Assembly: GCA_039942715.1 (NCBI GenBank) | Contig: JBDVBY010000007.1 | Span: 1-64,000, forward strand | Source: JABDJX01 sp039942715 | Lineage (GTDB): Bacteria; Pseudomonadota; Alphaproteobacteria; Rhodobacterales; Rhodobacteraceae | Direction of reading: 5' to 3' | Length of the DNA stretch: 64,000 nucleotides | In this document: in pieces, positions 49,819-58,138 of the stretch | Position numbering within the stretch: the stretch's first letter is position 1 | Layout of the letters: every line of letters starts with the position of its first letter | Program-made: the position numbers and the translations under genes | The notes under the pieces: model-generated | What the model saw: the letters and a program-made list of their open reading frames with translations, nothing else | The model's database searches: none | What the model was told of the DNA's origin: nothing

Positions 49819-49845
49819 TTGACAGCATGGCCGCGTTCCTATGCA
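49819..49845 (+). promoter_or_regulatory. Candidate promoter of the YnjBCD-like cluster
   Basis: TTGACA (49819-49824), 15-bp spacer, TATGCA (49840-49845), about 130 bp before the solute-binding protein gene and directly after the inverted repeats. The spacer is shorter than ideal. The rest of the 311-bp gap holds no gene. Confidence 0.4.
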
Positions 49846-49975
49846 CTCAGCCTCAGAGTTCCCGATTGCATACGCGCTCAAAAATGCGTCCTAGCAGAAT
49901 GGGAAAATTGGGATGGCGATGTTCCAAAGCGGCGGCACAACCGCGCGAACGCCAGAAATTTATGGGGAGTGAGAT

Positions 49976-51205
49976 ATGAAACAGCACCTTAAAGCGGCCC
50001 TTTTGGCCTCCAGCGTGATGCTGGCACCTGCCGCCTTAGCCGATACAGCGGACGGCGATGCCCTGAACGGAATGGCTTGGGACGACATTGTCGAGATGGC
50101 CAAGGGGGGCGAGGTGAACTGGTTCCTGTGGGGCGGGTCTGACAACATCAACCAATATGTGACCGAGTATATCGGCGGGCGTCTGAAGGATGACTATGGC
50201 ATCACACTAAACCGCGTTGGTCTGAGTGACACCGTTGAGGCCGTGAACATCGTGCTGGGCGAGAAAGAATCCGGCGTTATGGACGCCGGGTCTGTCGACA
50301 TGATCTGGATCAACGGCGAAAACTTCCGCACGATGAAACAGGGCGATTTGGCCTATTGCGGATACACGGATGTCTTGCCGAACAACGCCTTTGTGGATTG
50401 GACCAACCCTGCGATTGCCAACGATTTTGGCGTGCCAGTTGAGGGCTGCGAAGTGCCTTGGTCAAAAGCACAGTTCGCGTTTGCTTATGACACCGCACGC
50501 GTAGAAAATCCGCCCAAGTCCATTGGCGAACTGATTGAGTGGGTCGCCGCCAATCCGGGCCGGTTCACATACCCAGCCCCACCAGATTTCAATGGATCGG
50601 TATTTGTGCGCCACGTGTTTTATCACGCAGCCGGCGGTGTAGATCAGCTATTGGGTGATTTCGATCAGGCCAAATTTGATGAGGTGGCAGCTAAAACATG
50701 GGACATCCTGAACGCGATGGAACCCAACCTGTGGCGTGAAGGCGCGACCTATCCGGCGTCCATTGCAGCGATGGATCAGCTTTATGCAAACTCGGAGGTC
50801 GACCTGACGTTCAACTACGAACCATCTGGCGTTGGTCTGAACATCGAAAACGGGGTCTTCCCGCCAACCACCCAAGGATATGGATTGACGGACGGAACGA
50901 TCGGAAACACCAACTACACGATTATCCCGTTCAACTCGCCCAACAAGGCGGCGGCATTGGTTCTACAGAACATCCTGCTCTCAGGCGAGGCGCAGTATGA
51001 AAAGGCCAAGCCAGACGTGTGGGGTGCATCGCCTGCGATCGAAATCTCGCGCACTTCTGACGCCGTGCAGGCCAGCTTTGGCACCATTGTCGCGCACCCA
51101 AACGTGGTCTCCAAAGAAGAGCTGGCGAAGAATTCTTTGCCCGAGCTTCAGGCTTCTTGGATTTCGGCGATTGAACAAGGCTGGCTTGAAAACGTCGGTC
51201 AATGA
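49976..51205 (+). CDS. ABC transporter substrate-binding protein, YnjB-like
   Basis: 409 residues with a signal peptide (about 1-22, ending 'APAALA'). The mature protein is a family-1-like periplasmic binding protein: 'GGEVNWFLWGGSDNINQYV', 'LGEKESGVMDAGSVDMIWIN', 'NPGRFTYPAPPDFNGSVFVR' and 'INGENFRTMKQGDLAYC' match the E. coli YnjB type, whose ligand is unknown. Two or three Cys are present, with C-x(n)-C possibly disulfide-bonded. GGGGAGTGAG gives a very strong ribosome site. It heads a seven-gene rightward cluster. Confidence 0.93.
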   Translation: MKQHLKAALLASSVMLAPAALADTADGDALNGMAWDDIVEMAKGGEVNWFLWGGSDNINQYVTEYIGGRLKDDYGITLNRVGLSDTVEAVNIVLGEKESGVMDAGSVDMIWINGENFRTMKQGDLAYCGYTDVLPNNAFVDWTNPAIANDFGVPVEGCEVPWSKAQFAFAYDTARVENPPKSIGELIEWVAANPGRFTYPAPPDFNGSVFVRHVFYHAAGGVDQLLGDFDQAKFDEVAAKTWDILNAMEPNLWREGATYPASIAAMDQLYANSEVDLTFNYEPSGVGLNIENGVFPPTTQGYGLTDGTIGNTNYTIIPFNSPNKAAALVLQNILLSGEAQYEKAKPDVWGASPAIEISRTSDAVQASFGTIVAHPNVVSKEELAKNSLPELQASWISAIEQGWLENVGQ

Positions 51206-51212
51206 TCCCGCT

Positions 51213-51238
51213 TCCCACGGTGTTTGCGCGCCGTGGGA
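51213..51238 (+). terminator. Intercistronic hairpin after the solute-binding protein gene
   Basis: TCCCACGG (51213-51220), 10-nt loop, CCGTGGGA (51231-51238), a perfect 8-bp GC stem between the binding-protein and permease genes, without a T-tract. Such hairpins often shield the abundant binding-protein mRNA from 3' decay. Confidence 0.6.
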
Positions 51239-51270
51239 CGTCCACCAAATTGTGACGTGATCGGGAATTA

Positions 51271-52128
51271 ATGTCCGAGCGAACCAAGATTTTTCTGCTG
51301 CTGCTTCCGGCGATGTTTATCATTGTCGTATTGTTCTTTGGCGGCCTGCTGATCGGGTTGATGCGCAGTTTTAACTATATGCCGGTGATCGGGCTGACTG
51401 AGCCGAATTTCAGCGCCTATGTCTCGGTTTTCACCGACCGCGAATTCTACCTGTCGTTCCTGCTCACCTTCCACATTGCGTTTACGTCGACGGTGATTTC
51501 TTCGATCCTTGCCATCGGCGCGGCCCTCCTTTTAAGGCGCAGTTTCGTTGGGCGTGGCATCGTGAACTTCCTGTTCCAACTCAACCTGACGGTCCCGCAT
51601 CTGGTTGGTGCAATCGGCATCCTTTACCTTTTCTCCCAATCAGGTAGCTTCGCGCGCCTTGCGGCAGAGTTTGAATTGATTGCGCGCCCTAGCGATTTCC
51701 CGGCGTTGGTGTTTGATCCCTATGCTATTGGAATCATTCTGCAATACGTCTGGAAGGAGGTGCCCTTCATCGGTGTGATCGTTCTGGCGAATATGCAATC
51801 GTTGGGTGAGGATTACGAAAGCGTGGCGCGCTCTCTCGGGGCGACCAAGTGGCAAACTTTCCGCCATGTCCTCCTCCCGCTGATCTTTCCCGGGGTGCTG
51901 TCGGCAAGCGTCATGGTCTTCGCCTTCACCTTTGGAGCTTATGAAATCCCAGCGATACTGGGCGCAAATTTCCCCGCCGCATTACCTGTGCTGGCCTATC
52001 GCAAATACACGGATGTTGATTTGGCAGCCCGCCCCGAAGCAATGGCGATGGCCATGGTCATCGCGCTGCTGAGTGCCGTCATGATTTACTTTTACGTGCG
52101 TTATTCGCGCCGTCGGATCAGGGGGTAG
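51271..52128 (+). CDS. ABC transporter permease, first subunit (YnjC-like)
   Basis: 285 residues, six predicted TM helices of the BPD_transp_1 fold. The EAA loop that contacts the ATPase is 'YESVARSLGATKWQTFRHVL'. The N-terminus 'TKIFLLLLPAMFIIVVLFFG' is the first helix. In E. coli YnjC the two permeases are fused in one long protein; here they are separate genes. Three bases separate it from the second permease, in an operon with the binding protein and ATPase. Confidence 0.93.
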   Translation: MSERTKIFLLLLPAMFIIVVLFFGGLLIGLMRSFNYMPVIGLTEPNFSAYVSVFTDREFYLSFLLTFHIAFTSTVISSILAIGAALLLRRSFVGRGIVNFLFQLNLTVPHLVGAIGILYLFSQSGSFARLAAEFELIARPSDFPALVFDPYAIGIILQYVWKEVPFIGVIVLANMQSLGEDYESVARSLGATKWQTFRHVLLPLIFPGVLSASVMVFAFTFGAYEIPAILGANFPAALPVLAYRKYTDVDLAARPEAMAMAMVIALLSAVMIYFYVRYSRRRIRG

Positions 52129-52131
52129 GCG

Positions 52132-52959
52132 ATGAGCGCAACACGTGAAAGTTTTGGCATCCGCAGCTTCCGGTTTCTGACCGGAGCTTTGCTGATCACA
52201 TGGCTGGTCCTCCCACTGGTTCCGCTGGCCATCTGGTCCTTTGCCAAGGGCTGGTTCTATCCCGATCTGCTGCCGCGCAATTGGTCGATGCGCGCTTGGG
52301 AATACGCGATGTCCGACACCGCCGGCGTGATCGATAGCCTGTGGCTCACCATTTGGATCTCTGTCGTCGCAACAGTTCTTTCGATTATCGTCGGCGTGCC
52401 TGCGGGTCGCGCGCTGGGCATGTACAAATTCCGCGGCAAAGAGATCGTCGAACTTTTGATCCTCGCGCCCATCATCGTGCCTGGCATCGCCGTGGTCCTT
52501 GGCATCCACTCGGTCTTCATCTCGCTTGGCCTCAACAACACCGTCTCGGGCGTGATCCTTGTACACCTAATCCCGACCCTGCCCTATATGGTGTTGGTCA
52601 TGTCGGGCATCTTCGCCAACTATGACCCGGCCTTTGAGGCGCAAGCGCGCAGCCTTGGCGCGTCGCCCTTAAAAACTTTTTGGTACGTCACACTTCCGGC
52701 CATCCGACCCGGCATTATCGTTGGCGGCCTCTTCGCGTTTCTCGTCTCGTGGAGCCAATACATCCTGACGCTTCTGATCGGTGGTGGGCGTGTCGAAACG
52801 CTGCCGTTGCTGCTGTTCAACTTCGCCACAGCAGGGCGCAACGATATCACCGGGGCCATCGGCATGATCTATATCCTGCCTGGTATCATTATTCTTTTGC
52901 TCACGGCCAAACACCTTTCCGGCCGCAGCGGCGCTGTTGGAGGCTTTGGCCAGATTTGA
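52132..52959 (+). CDS. ABC transporter permease, second subunit
   Basis: 275 residues, six TM helices. EAA loop 'FEAQARSLGASPLKTFWYVT' with 'LPAIRPGIIVGGLFAFLVSW' after it. 'ILAPIIVPGIAVVLGIHSVF' marks the membrane core. It partners with the first permease to form the importer channel. The stop overlaps the TTG start of the ATPase gene (TTGA), implying coupled translation. Confidence 0.93.
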   Translation: MSATRESFGIRSFRFLTGALLITWLVLPLVPLAIWSFAKGWFYPDLLPRNWSMRAWEYAMSDTAGVIDSLWLTIWISVVATVLSIIVGVPAGRALGMYKFRGKEIVELLILAPIIVPGIAVVLGIHSVFISLGLNNTVSGVILVHLIPTLPYMVLVMSGIFANYDPAFEAQARSLGASPLKTFWYVTLPAIRPGIIVGGLFAFLVSWSQYILTLLIGGGRVETLPLLLFNFATAGRNDITGAIGMIYILPGIIILLLTAKHLSGRSGAVGGFGQI

Positions 52960-53987
52960 CCCATGTTTCGATCAAAGAGCTGACCAAGGTCTATCCCGGT
53001 GCCGACGCGCCCGCTCTGGATCGCCTGTCGCTGGAAATCCCGACGGGCGAGTTGACCGCTTTGCTGGGCCCATCCGGCTGCGGCAAGACCACCACAATGA
53101 AGATGATCGCAGGGCTGTTGGAGCCAACATCAGGCGATGTGACCTTCGATGGCCGCTCGGTTCTGAACGACAAGCCGGAGAACCGTGGCGTCGTCATGGT
53201 CTTTCAAAATTACCTGCTGTTTCCTTACATGAGCGTGGCTGACAACGTTGGCTTTGGTCTCAAAATGCGCAAAACTGATCCAGCCGAGATCAAGCGGCGC
53301 GTTGGCGAAATGCTCGATTTGGTGAAGTTGCCCGATTTGGGTGACCGCAAACCGAGTGCTTTGTCGGGCGGGCAACAACAGCGTGTTGCCTTGGCCCGCG
53401 CGCTGATCGTGCAACCCAACGTGCTTTTGCTGGATGAACCGCTGTCCAATCTTGATGCCCATCTGCGTTTTGAAATGCGCGATTTGATCCGTTCGCTGCA
53501 ACAGGAAATGGGCATCACCACGATTTTCGTCACCCACGATCAGGAAGAGGCTGTCGTTTTGGCTGACCGCGTTGCGCTGATACTGGACGGTCAAATGAAG
53601 CAATACGATGAGCCCGACGTCTTTTACAAACGCCCGATTGACGAGGCGACGGCGCGGTTTTTTGGCGGGCACAATTTTGTTGAAGGCACCTCAAACGGCG
53701 GGCGTTTTGACAGCTCTCTTGGGGCTTTGATCCTGCCAGACGGAGCGAGCAGTGGTGCTGGCAAACTGACCTTCCGGCCTGAGAATGTGCGCATTGGCGA
53801 TGGGAACGAGAACACACTGAACGCGGTCATCGACGACATCATTTATCTTGGCACTCAGACGCGGCTGAAGCTACGCGTCGGCCAAACCGAGGTGGAGGCC
53901 GTGGTAAATCCGAATGAAATCGAGGCCTATTCAAAAGGCGATACGCTGAGCATCCACCTGCCCGCCAGCACGTTGTGGGTGATTTGA
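52956..53987 (+). CDS. ABC transporter ATP-binding protein (spermidine/putrescine-type importer ATPase)
   Basis: 343 residues. Walker A 'GPSGCGKTTTMKMIAGL', Q-loop in 'VMVFQNYLLFPYMSV', signature 'LSGGQQQRVALARAL', Walker B 'VLLLDEPLSNLDAHL' and the switch His in 'IFVTHDQEEAV'. A TOBE-type C-terminal domain (about 240-343) is present, as in importer ATPases of the PotA/MalK group. Start is TTG 52956; no ATG lies between there and the conserved 'IKELTKVYPGA', and GGAGG occurs about 12 bases ahead. It overlaps the phosphorylase-like gene by one base. Confidence 0.93.
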   Translation: MTHVSIKELTKVYPGADAPALDRLSLEIPTGELTALLGPSGCGKTTTMKMIAGLLEPTSGDVTFDGRSVLNDKPENRGVVMVFQNYLLFPYMSVADNVGFGLKMRKTDPAEIKRRVGEMLDLVKLPDLGDRKPSALSGGQQQRVALARALIVQPNVLLLDEPLSNLDAHLRFEMRDLIRSLQQEMGITTIFVTHDQEEAVVLADRVALILDGQMKQYDEPDVFYKRPIDEATARFFGGHNFVEGTSNGGRFDSSLGALILPDGASSGAGKLTFRPENVRIGDGNENTLNAVIDDIIYLGTQTRLKLRVGQTEVEAVVNPNEIEAYSKGDTLSIHLPASTLWVI

Positions 53988-54748
53988 TGGCCGTCACGTT
54001 TCGCTCCATCTTTGAGGTCACAAAGGACGAATGGTTGACCGGTCTTGGTATCAGCGAGTCCGAAATTCCAGACGTTGTTATTCTTGAAGGATCATGGTGG
54101 CGCGCCGAGCGGCAAGCGGCGCGGTTGGCGCATCTAAGCGATGTGCGCGAGCTTGGCTTTCCTGATATATTCTGGGGTAAGCATCGTGAGAAAAAAGTCG
54201 TGTTTTGTATGGCTTACGGTGCTCCACGCGCTGTCGAGATCAGCCAGATATTTGCGCAACTGGGGTGTAAATTGGTGATTCAGATAGGTACTTGCGGCGG
54301 ACTGCAATCCCATCTTGCTCCCGGTGATATCGTTGTTCCCGAGACAATTCTCTGCGAAGACGGTGTCGCAGAACACTACGTTGAAAACGGCGAAATCAAC
54401 GCCGATCCGCACTGGGTCACGCGTGCTGAAAGTGCTTTGAAAGAGCTGGGGCGCACCGTCTACAAAGGCGCGCATGTGACTTTCTCATCGCTCTTTGCCG
54501 AAAGCGTTGCGATGTACGAAGCTTGGCATCGCGACGGTTTGCTTAGCGTTGAAATGGAAACCGCAACCACTCTGGCGGCGGCCGCGCAATATGGTGTGCC
54601 CGGGGTTTCGATGGTGGTGGTCTGGGATGAGCTGACGGCAGGACGACGCTTTATGGATCTAATGCCGCCTGAAGCATTGAAGGAATTGGAAATCAGCAAC
54701 GAGGCAGTGTTCGCAGCTGCCCTGACCCTGACGCAAGAGGTGCACTAA
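53987..54748 (+). CDS. Nucleoside-phosphorylase-fold protein
   Basis: 253 residues of the PNP_UDP_1 fold. 'VIQIGTCGGLQSHLAPGDIV' is the conserved phosphate/purine region and 'GLLSVEMETATTLAAAAQYG' the ribose-binding Met-Glu motif. The ending is typical ('GVPGVSMVVVWDEL', then 'AALTLTQEV'). The first 60 residues differ from classical phosphorylases. It could cleave a nucleoside with phosphate or, like some relatives, hydrolyse one. The ATG overlaps the ATPase stop by one base, so it is co-expressed with an importer. Confidence 0.88.
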   Translation: MAVTFRSIFEVTKDEWLTGLGISESEIPDVVILEGSWWRAERQAARLAHLSDVRELGFPDIFWGKHREKKVVFCMAYGAPRAVEISQIFAQLGCKLVIQIGTCGGLQSHLAPGDIVVPETILCEDGVAEHYVENGEINADPHWVTRAESALKELGRTVYKGAHVTFSSLFAESVAMYEAWHRDGLLSVEMETATTLAAAAQYGVPGVSMVVVWDELTAGRRFMDLMPPEALKELEISNEAVFAAALTLTQEVH

Positions 54749-54749
54749 G

Positions 54750-55514
54750 ATGCTTTTGAAAGACAAAATAGCCACCGTCACAGGCGGATCAGCCGGGCTA
54801 GGGCGCGCAGTTGTGGAGGGGTTTGTGGCGCAAGGCGCGAAAGTGATCGTGGCGGCGCGTACGGAAGCTGGGCGCGATGGAGGCATGCCGGTGGTCGAAG
54901 CAATCAATGCGAAAACGCCGGGCATGGCGAAGTTCGTGAAATGTGACGTAAGCCAAACCAGCGATTTGCAGGTGGCAGTTGACGCCGCCGAGGACTGGGG
55001 CGGTTTGGACATCATGGTCAACAACGCGGGCATTTTAGAGAAAGAGCCGATCTTGGAAGCGACCGAGGAAACGTTTCAGCGGATGATTGATGTGAACGTC
55101 AAAAGCGTTTTCTTCGGCTCTCAGATCGCTGCGCGCGCGATGACGAAACGTAAATCCGGTGTGATCATCAATCTGTGTTCAATCGCAGGCATGCGCGGCA
55201 CTGGCGGCTTTTCGCACTACAACATGACTAAGGGCGCTGTGCGGCTTTTAACCTATTCGCTGGCCGATGAATTGGGCCCGATGGGCATTCGTGTGAACAA
55301 CGTAAATCCGGGCATTATGCGCACCAAGATGAACACCGAAGACGACCCTGTGATCGGCACCGAAACCGGCGAGGGATATCTAGATATGATCCCGGCACGG
55401 CGTTGGGGCGAGCCAAGTGATGTCGCGGATACATGCGTCTACCTTGCCTCTGATATGGCGAAATACGTGATGGGCACTTCGCTTGTTGTCGATGGTGGCT
55501 ACTTGCGAATTTGA
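54750..55514 (+). CDS. SDR-family dehydrogenase
   Basis: 254 residues, classical SDR. 'IATVTGGSAGLGRAVVEGFV' cofactor motif (residues 7-26), 'DIMVNNAGILEKEPI' (Asn-Asn-Ala-Gly), catalytic Ser in 'INLCSIAGMRGTGG' and Y-x-x-x-K in 'FSHYNMTKGAVRLLTYS'. It ends 'SLVVDGGYLRI'. Such enzymes oxidise or reduce a sugar or alcohol; here the freed sugar of a nucleoside-like substrate is a possible target. One base separates it from the phosphorylase-like gene. Confidence 0.93.
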   Translation: MLLKDKIATVTGGSAGLGRAVVEGFVAQGAKVIVAARTEAGRDGGMPVVEAINAKTPGMAKFVKCDVSQTSDLQVAVDAAEDWGGLDIMVNNAGILEKEPILEATEETFQRMIDVNVKSVFFGSQIAARAMTKRKSGVIINLCSIAGMRGTGGFSHYNMTKGAVRLLTYSLADELGPMGIRVNNVNPGIMRTKMNTEDDPVIGTETGEGYLDMIPARRWGEPSDVADTCVYLASDMAKYVMGTSLVVDGGYLRI

Positions 55515-55527
55515 AGGGAGAAACGGG

Positions 55528-56949
55528 ATGAAAATTGGGCTGATCCGCGCGTCGCTGCCAAGCTACTTTCCCGAGACGCATGGCGTATGGGACGCAGCCG
55601 AGCGCATGCTTGAGACTCTGTGCGCCGATCTTGGATGCACGTTACACGTCGCCTCCGATATCCCAATGGACGGGGCGCAAACACAGATCGTCTTGGATGA
55701 ATTTTCTGGGCAAGATGTTGATTTCGTTCTTCTTCTTCACGGTGGCTTTACTATGGGCGATGTCGCGCGCACGGTAGCGGCCTCGCAGTTTCGCTGTGGC
55801 TTTTGGTCGGTGCCCGAGCCTGTGCGCACAGGCGATGTACAGCTCAACAACTTTGTCTCGCTTAATATGTCGATGTCGATTGCACGTCAGGTGCGCGACC
55901 TGAGTAAACGCCCTTTGCAATGGTATCACGGCAGCCCAGCAAGCCACGGTTTGCAAAGCCGGCTGTCGAGCACGTTGCGTGCGATTAAGGCCGCCAAAGC
56001 GCTGGAGGGCGCGCGCATCGGTGTCATCGGTGGGCTGGCGATGACGTTTTACAATATGGAAGTCTCGACCTCTGAATTGCGCGCCCGATTGGGGGTCGAG
56101 ATCGTACATCACGACATCCACGAATTGACCAAGCGCATGGCCGACATAAATGCAGCAAGCGTTGCAAACCAAGTCACCGCGATGGCGAACGCGGCACAAA
56201 TCTCGGGCGTCTCAAATGCGCAAATGTCACTGACCGCGCGCGCTGCCCTTGCGCTCAAGGACATGGCAGAGGCGGGCGACTATGACGCCCTTGCAGTCAG
56301 TGATTGGCCCGCATTGCAAAACGATCCCGGCATGCACCCAGGGGCAGCGTTTACATGGTTGGAAGAGACCCACAACCTGCCCGTCGCCTCTGAAGGCGAC
56401 GTGCTGGGCGCGATCACGCAGCTTGTTGCGCGCGTACTCACGGGCCGCGTTGGCTATCTGCTCGACATGACTGAACCTGATCTTGACGCCGCGCAACTGC
56501 TGGTTTGGCACGGCGGAGGCGGGCCGCTTTATCTAGCCGATGAAGCAGGCGCGAAATGGATCAACCACCCTATGATCGGACGCGGAACAGAGGAAGGGCC
56601 GATCTACGGCGCGATCAGCGATTTGGTGTTCCAAGACGGACCTGTGACGCTGTTTCGGATTGCGCGCAATGCCGGGGCCTTCTTTGGAATGACGGGCACA
56701 ATTGCGGGCCGTGATCCGAGCGGATTTGCCGGCTGTCGCGGCTGGCTTGAGGGCTTTGAGATCGACGGGCAGGCGGCCAGTTTAGAGGATGTCGTCGCCT
56801 CTGTCATGGCGCATGGATTAGAACACCATTTTGTGTTGGTCCCCGGTGATGTCGCGGGCGTTTTGACCGAGTTTGCCTCGTGGACAGGCATGGAAATTCT
56901 TGGCCACATTCCGATGCGAGATCACCTTGACGCCCGAGATTTTACTTAG
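55528..56949 (+). CDS. L-fucose/L-arabinose isomerase-like protein
   Basis: 473 residues. The domain layout resembles the fucose-isomerase superfamily: N-terminal Rossmann-like lobe ('IGLIRASLPSYF', 'DFVLLLHGGFTMGDVARTV'), a middle lobe with 'ARIGVIGGLAMTFYNMEVS', and a C-terminal part with 'SEGDVLGAITQLVARVLTGR' and 'LVWHGGGGPLYLADEA', where Glu, Asp and His are placed as in metal-dependent isomerases. Sugar specificity cannot be told. AAGGGAG precedes the ATG. It is last in the rightward cluster and overlaps the nucleoside hydrolase gene tail-to-tail by 8 bp. Confidence 0.82.
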   Translation: MKIGLIRASLPSYFPETHGVWDAAERMLETLCADLGCTLHVASDIPMDGAQTQIVLDEFSGQDVDFVLLLHGGFTMGDVARTVAASQFRCGFWSVPEPVRTGDVQLNNFVSLNMSMSIARQVRDLSKRPLQWYHGSPASHGLQSRLSSTLRAIKAAKALEGARIGVIGGLAMTFYNMEVSTSELRARLGVEIVHHDIHELTKRMADINAASVANQVTAMANAAQISGVSNAQMSLTARAALALKDMAEAGDYDALAVSDWPALQNDPGMHPGAAFTWLEETHNLPVASEGDVLGAITQLVARVLTGRVGYLLDMTEPDLDAAQLLVWHGGGGPLYLADEAGAKWINHPMIGRGTEEGPIYGAISDLVFQDGPVTLFRIARNAGAFFGMTGTIAGRDPSGFAGCRGWLEGFEIDGQAASLEDVVASVMAHGLEHHFVLVPGDVAGVLTEFASWTGMEILGHIPMRDHLDARDFT

Positions 56950-58021
56950 CCGCACGCGCAAGCTTATCGTAAAAATCAATAAAGATTTCATCGCGTTGCA
57001 CGTCATGGGCCTCACGCATGGCGTGTCGGCTATCATCCTTTTGCCAATAGAGATCAGCGTTCAGAAGTGGCGATGTGGTTAGATGCGTCGGCACCCAGTC
57101 AGGGTCGATCAACCACGCAATGCAAATGATGTCCCAGATCACCCAAGTGCGGCGCGGCGCATCGGTAATCGCAAACATATCGTGCAGCGGATTATTGGTA
57201 AACAAATGCCACAGAAAATCACCAATCGCACCGCGACCTTTGACGAATTGCTCCATCTCGGGGCGCGAAATCTTAAGCTGTGCGCCCACGTGATAACCGG
57301 GCAAATAGATGTGCGGCACGCCGCTGTCGAAAATGATCCGCGAGGCGTGCAAGTCTTGCACAAGATTGAGCGACGGGCGGTTGCAATGCGGCGCGGTGGA
57401 TGGATAGGCCGAGGTCCAGATTACAACGATCCGTTCGGCGATTTCCGGGGCCTTTAAAAGCGCACTTGCGATGTTCGTTACACAGCCCATGGCCGCGATG
57501 TAAAGCGGCGCATCACCCGATTTTGCCAGTCGTATGATCGTCTCAACCGCCTCTGACTCTACGATGTCTGTCGGGCTTTCCATGTAACGCGGTGCTCCGC
57601 GAAACACTTTTCCCGCATGCGGCATTCTAAGCTTGTCATAGACCGTGCAAATCTCGGCAAAACTAAGCTCCATCCCCTCAGGCGGTAGTGTAAACTCAAG
57701 GTCCGCAGCACGACGCCCCTGCGCATGCAAGCGATCAAGCCAGCCCTGAAAGCCGCCGACCAGATGCATCTGATGTTCATCGCCGCTTTCTAATGCGCGC
57801 TCTGCCGCCAACAGTTCAGGCTGGTGATGGGCAAAGGAATACGGCTCGGCTGTGACTGCCTCGACCGTCATGTGTTCGGGTGAAAGAAGCGCCCAGGCCA
57901 GCGCATATTGATCATCAATCTCGTTGGCCGTGTCAGTATCAATCAGCAAACGAACAGGCCCCCCAGTGGGCGGTGTCAAACGCGCGTTCATCAGATCTTG
58001 CGCAAGGGGCTTGAACGTCAT
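56942..58021 (-). CDS. Nucleoside hydrolase (IU-NH family)
   Basis: 359 residues. The calcium-binding N-terminal motif is 'IDTDTANEIDDQYALAWALL', i.e. D-T-D-x4-I-D-D, a variant of the classic D-x-D-P-G-x-D-D. 'LYIAAMGCVTNIASALLKAP' is the second conserved strand/loop. It hydrolyses the N-glycosidic bond of a ribonucleoside or a related compound. It is convergent with, and slightly overlaps, the isomerase-like gene, so it belongs to the cluster by theme though not by transcript. The region around 'WIWDIICIAWLIDPDW' is hydrophobic but not a TM helix in known folds. Confidence 0.9.
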   Translation of the reverse strand: MTFKPLAQDLMNARLTPPTGGPVRLLIDTDTANEIDDQYALAWALLSPEHMTVEAVTAEPYSFAHHQPELLAAERALESGDEHQMHLVGGFQGWLDRLHAQGRRAADLEFTLPPEGMELSFAEICTVYDKLRMPHAGKVFRGAPRYMESPTDIVESEAVETIIRLAKSGDAPLYIAAMGCVTNIASALLKAPEIAERIVVIWTSAYPSTAPHCNRPSLNLVQDLHASRIIFDSGVPHIYLPGYHVGAQLKISRPEMEQFVKGRGAIGDFLWHLFTNNPLHDMFAITDAPRRTWVIWDIICIAWLIDPDWVPTHLTTSPLLNADLYWQKDDSRHAMREAHDVQRDEIFIDFYDKLARAAK

Positions 58022-58040
58022 GAGTGCCTCACTTTTGTTG

Positions 58041-58058
58041 GTGACCCACTATAGTCAC
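58041..58058 (+). promoter_or_regulatory. Palindrome in the nucleoside hydrolase/ivd divergent gap
   Basis: GTGAC (58041-58045), 8 bp, GTCAC (58054-58058). The 117-bp gap between divergent genes must hold promoters for both; this dyad is the only clear symmetric element. It may be an operator; no promoter with good -35/-10 spacing was found. Confidence 0.35.
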
Positions 58059-58138
58059 GCCATGTGGGCACAATCAAAGGGTGACATTAGGTCAGTACTT
58101 ATGCCATATTGATGACAAAGGGGGCAGGAGGAGCCGCT

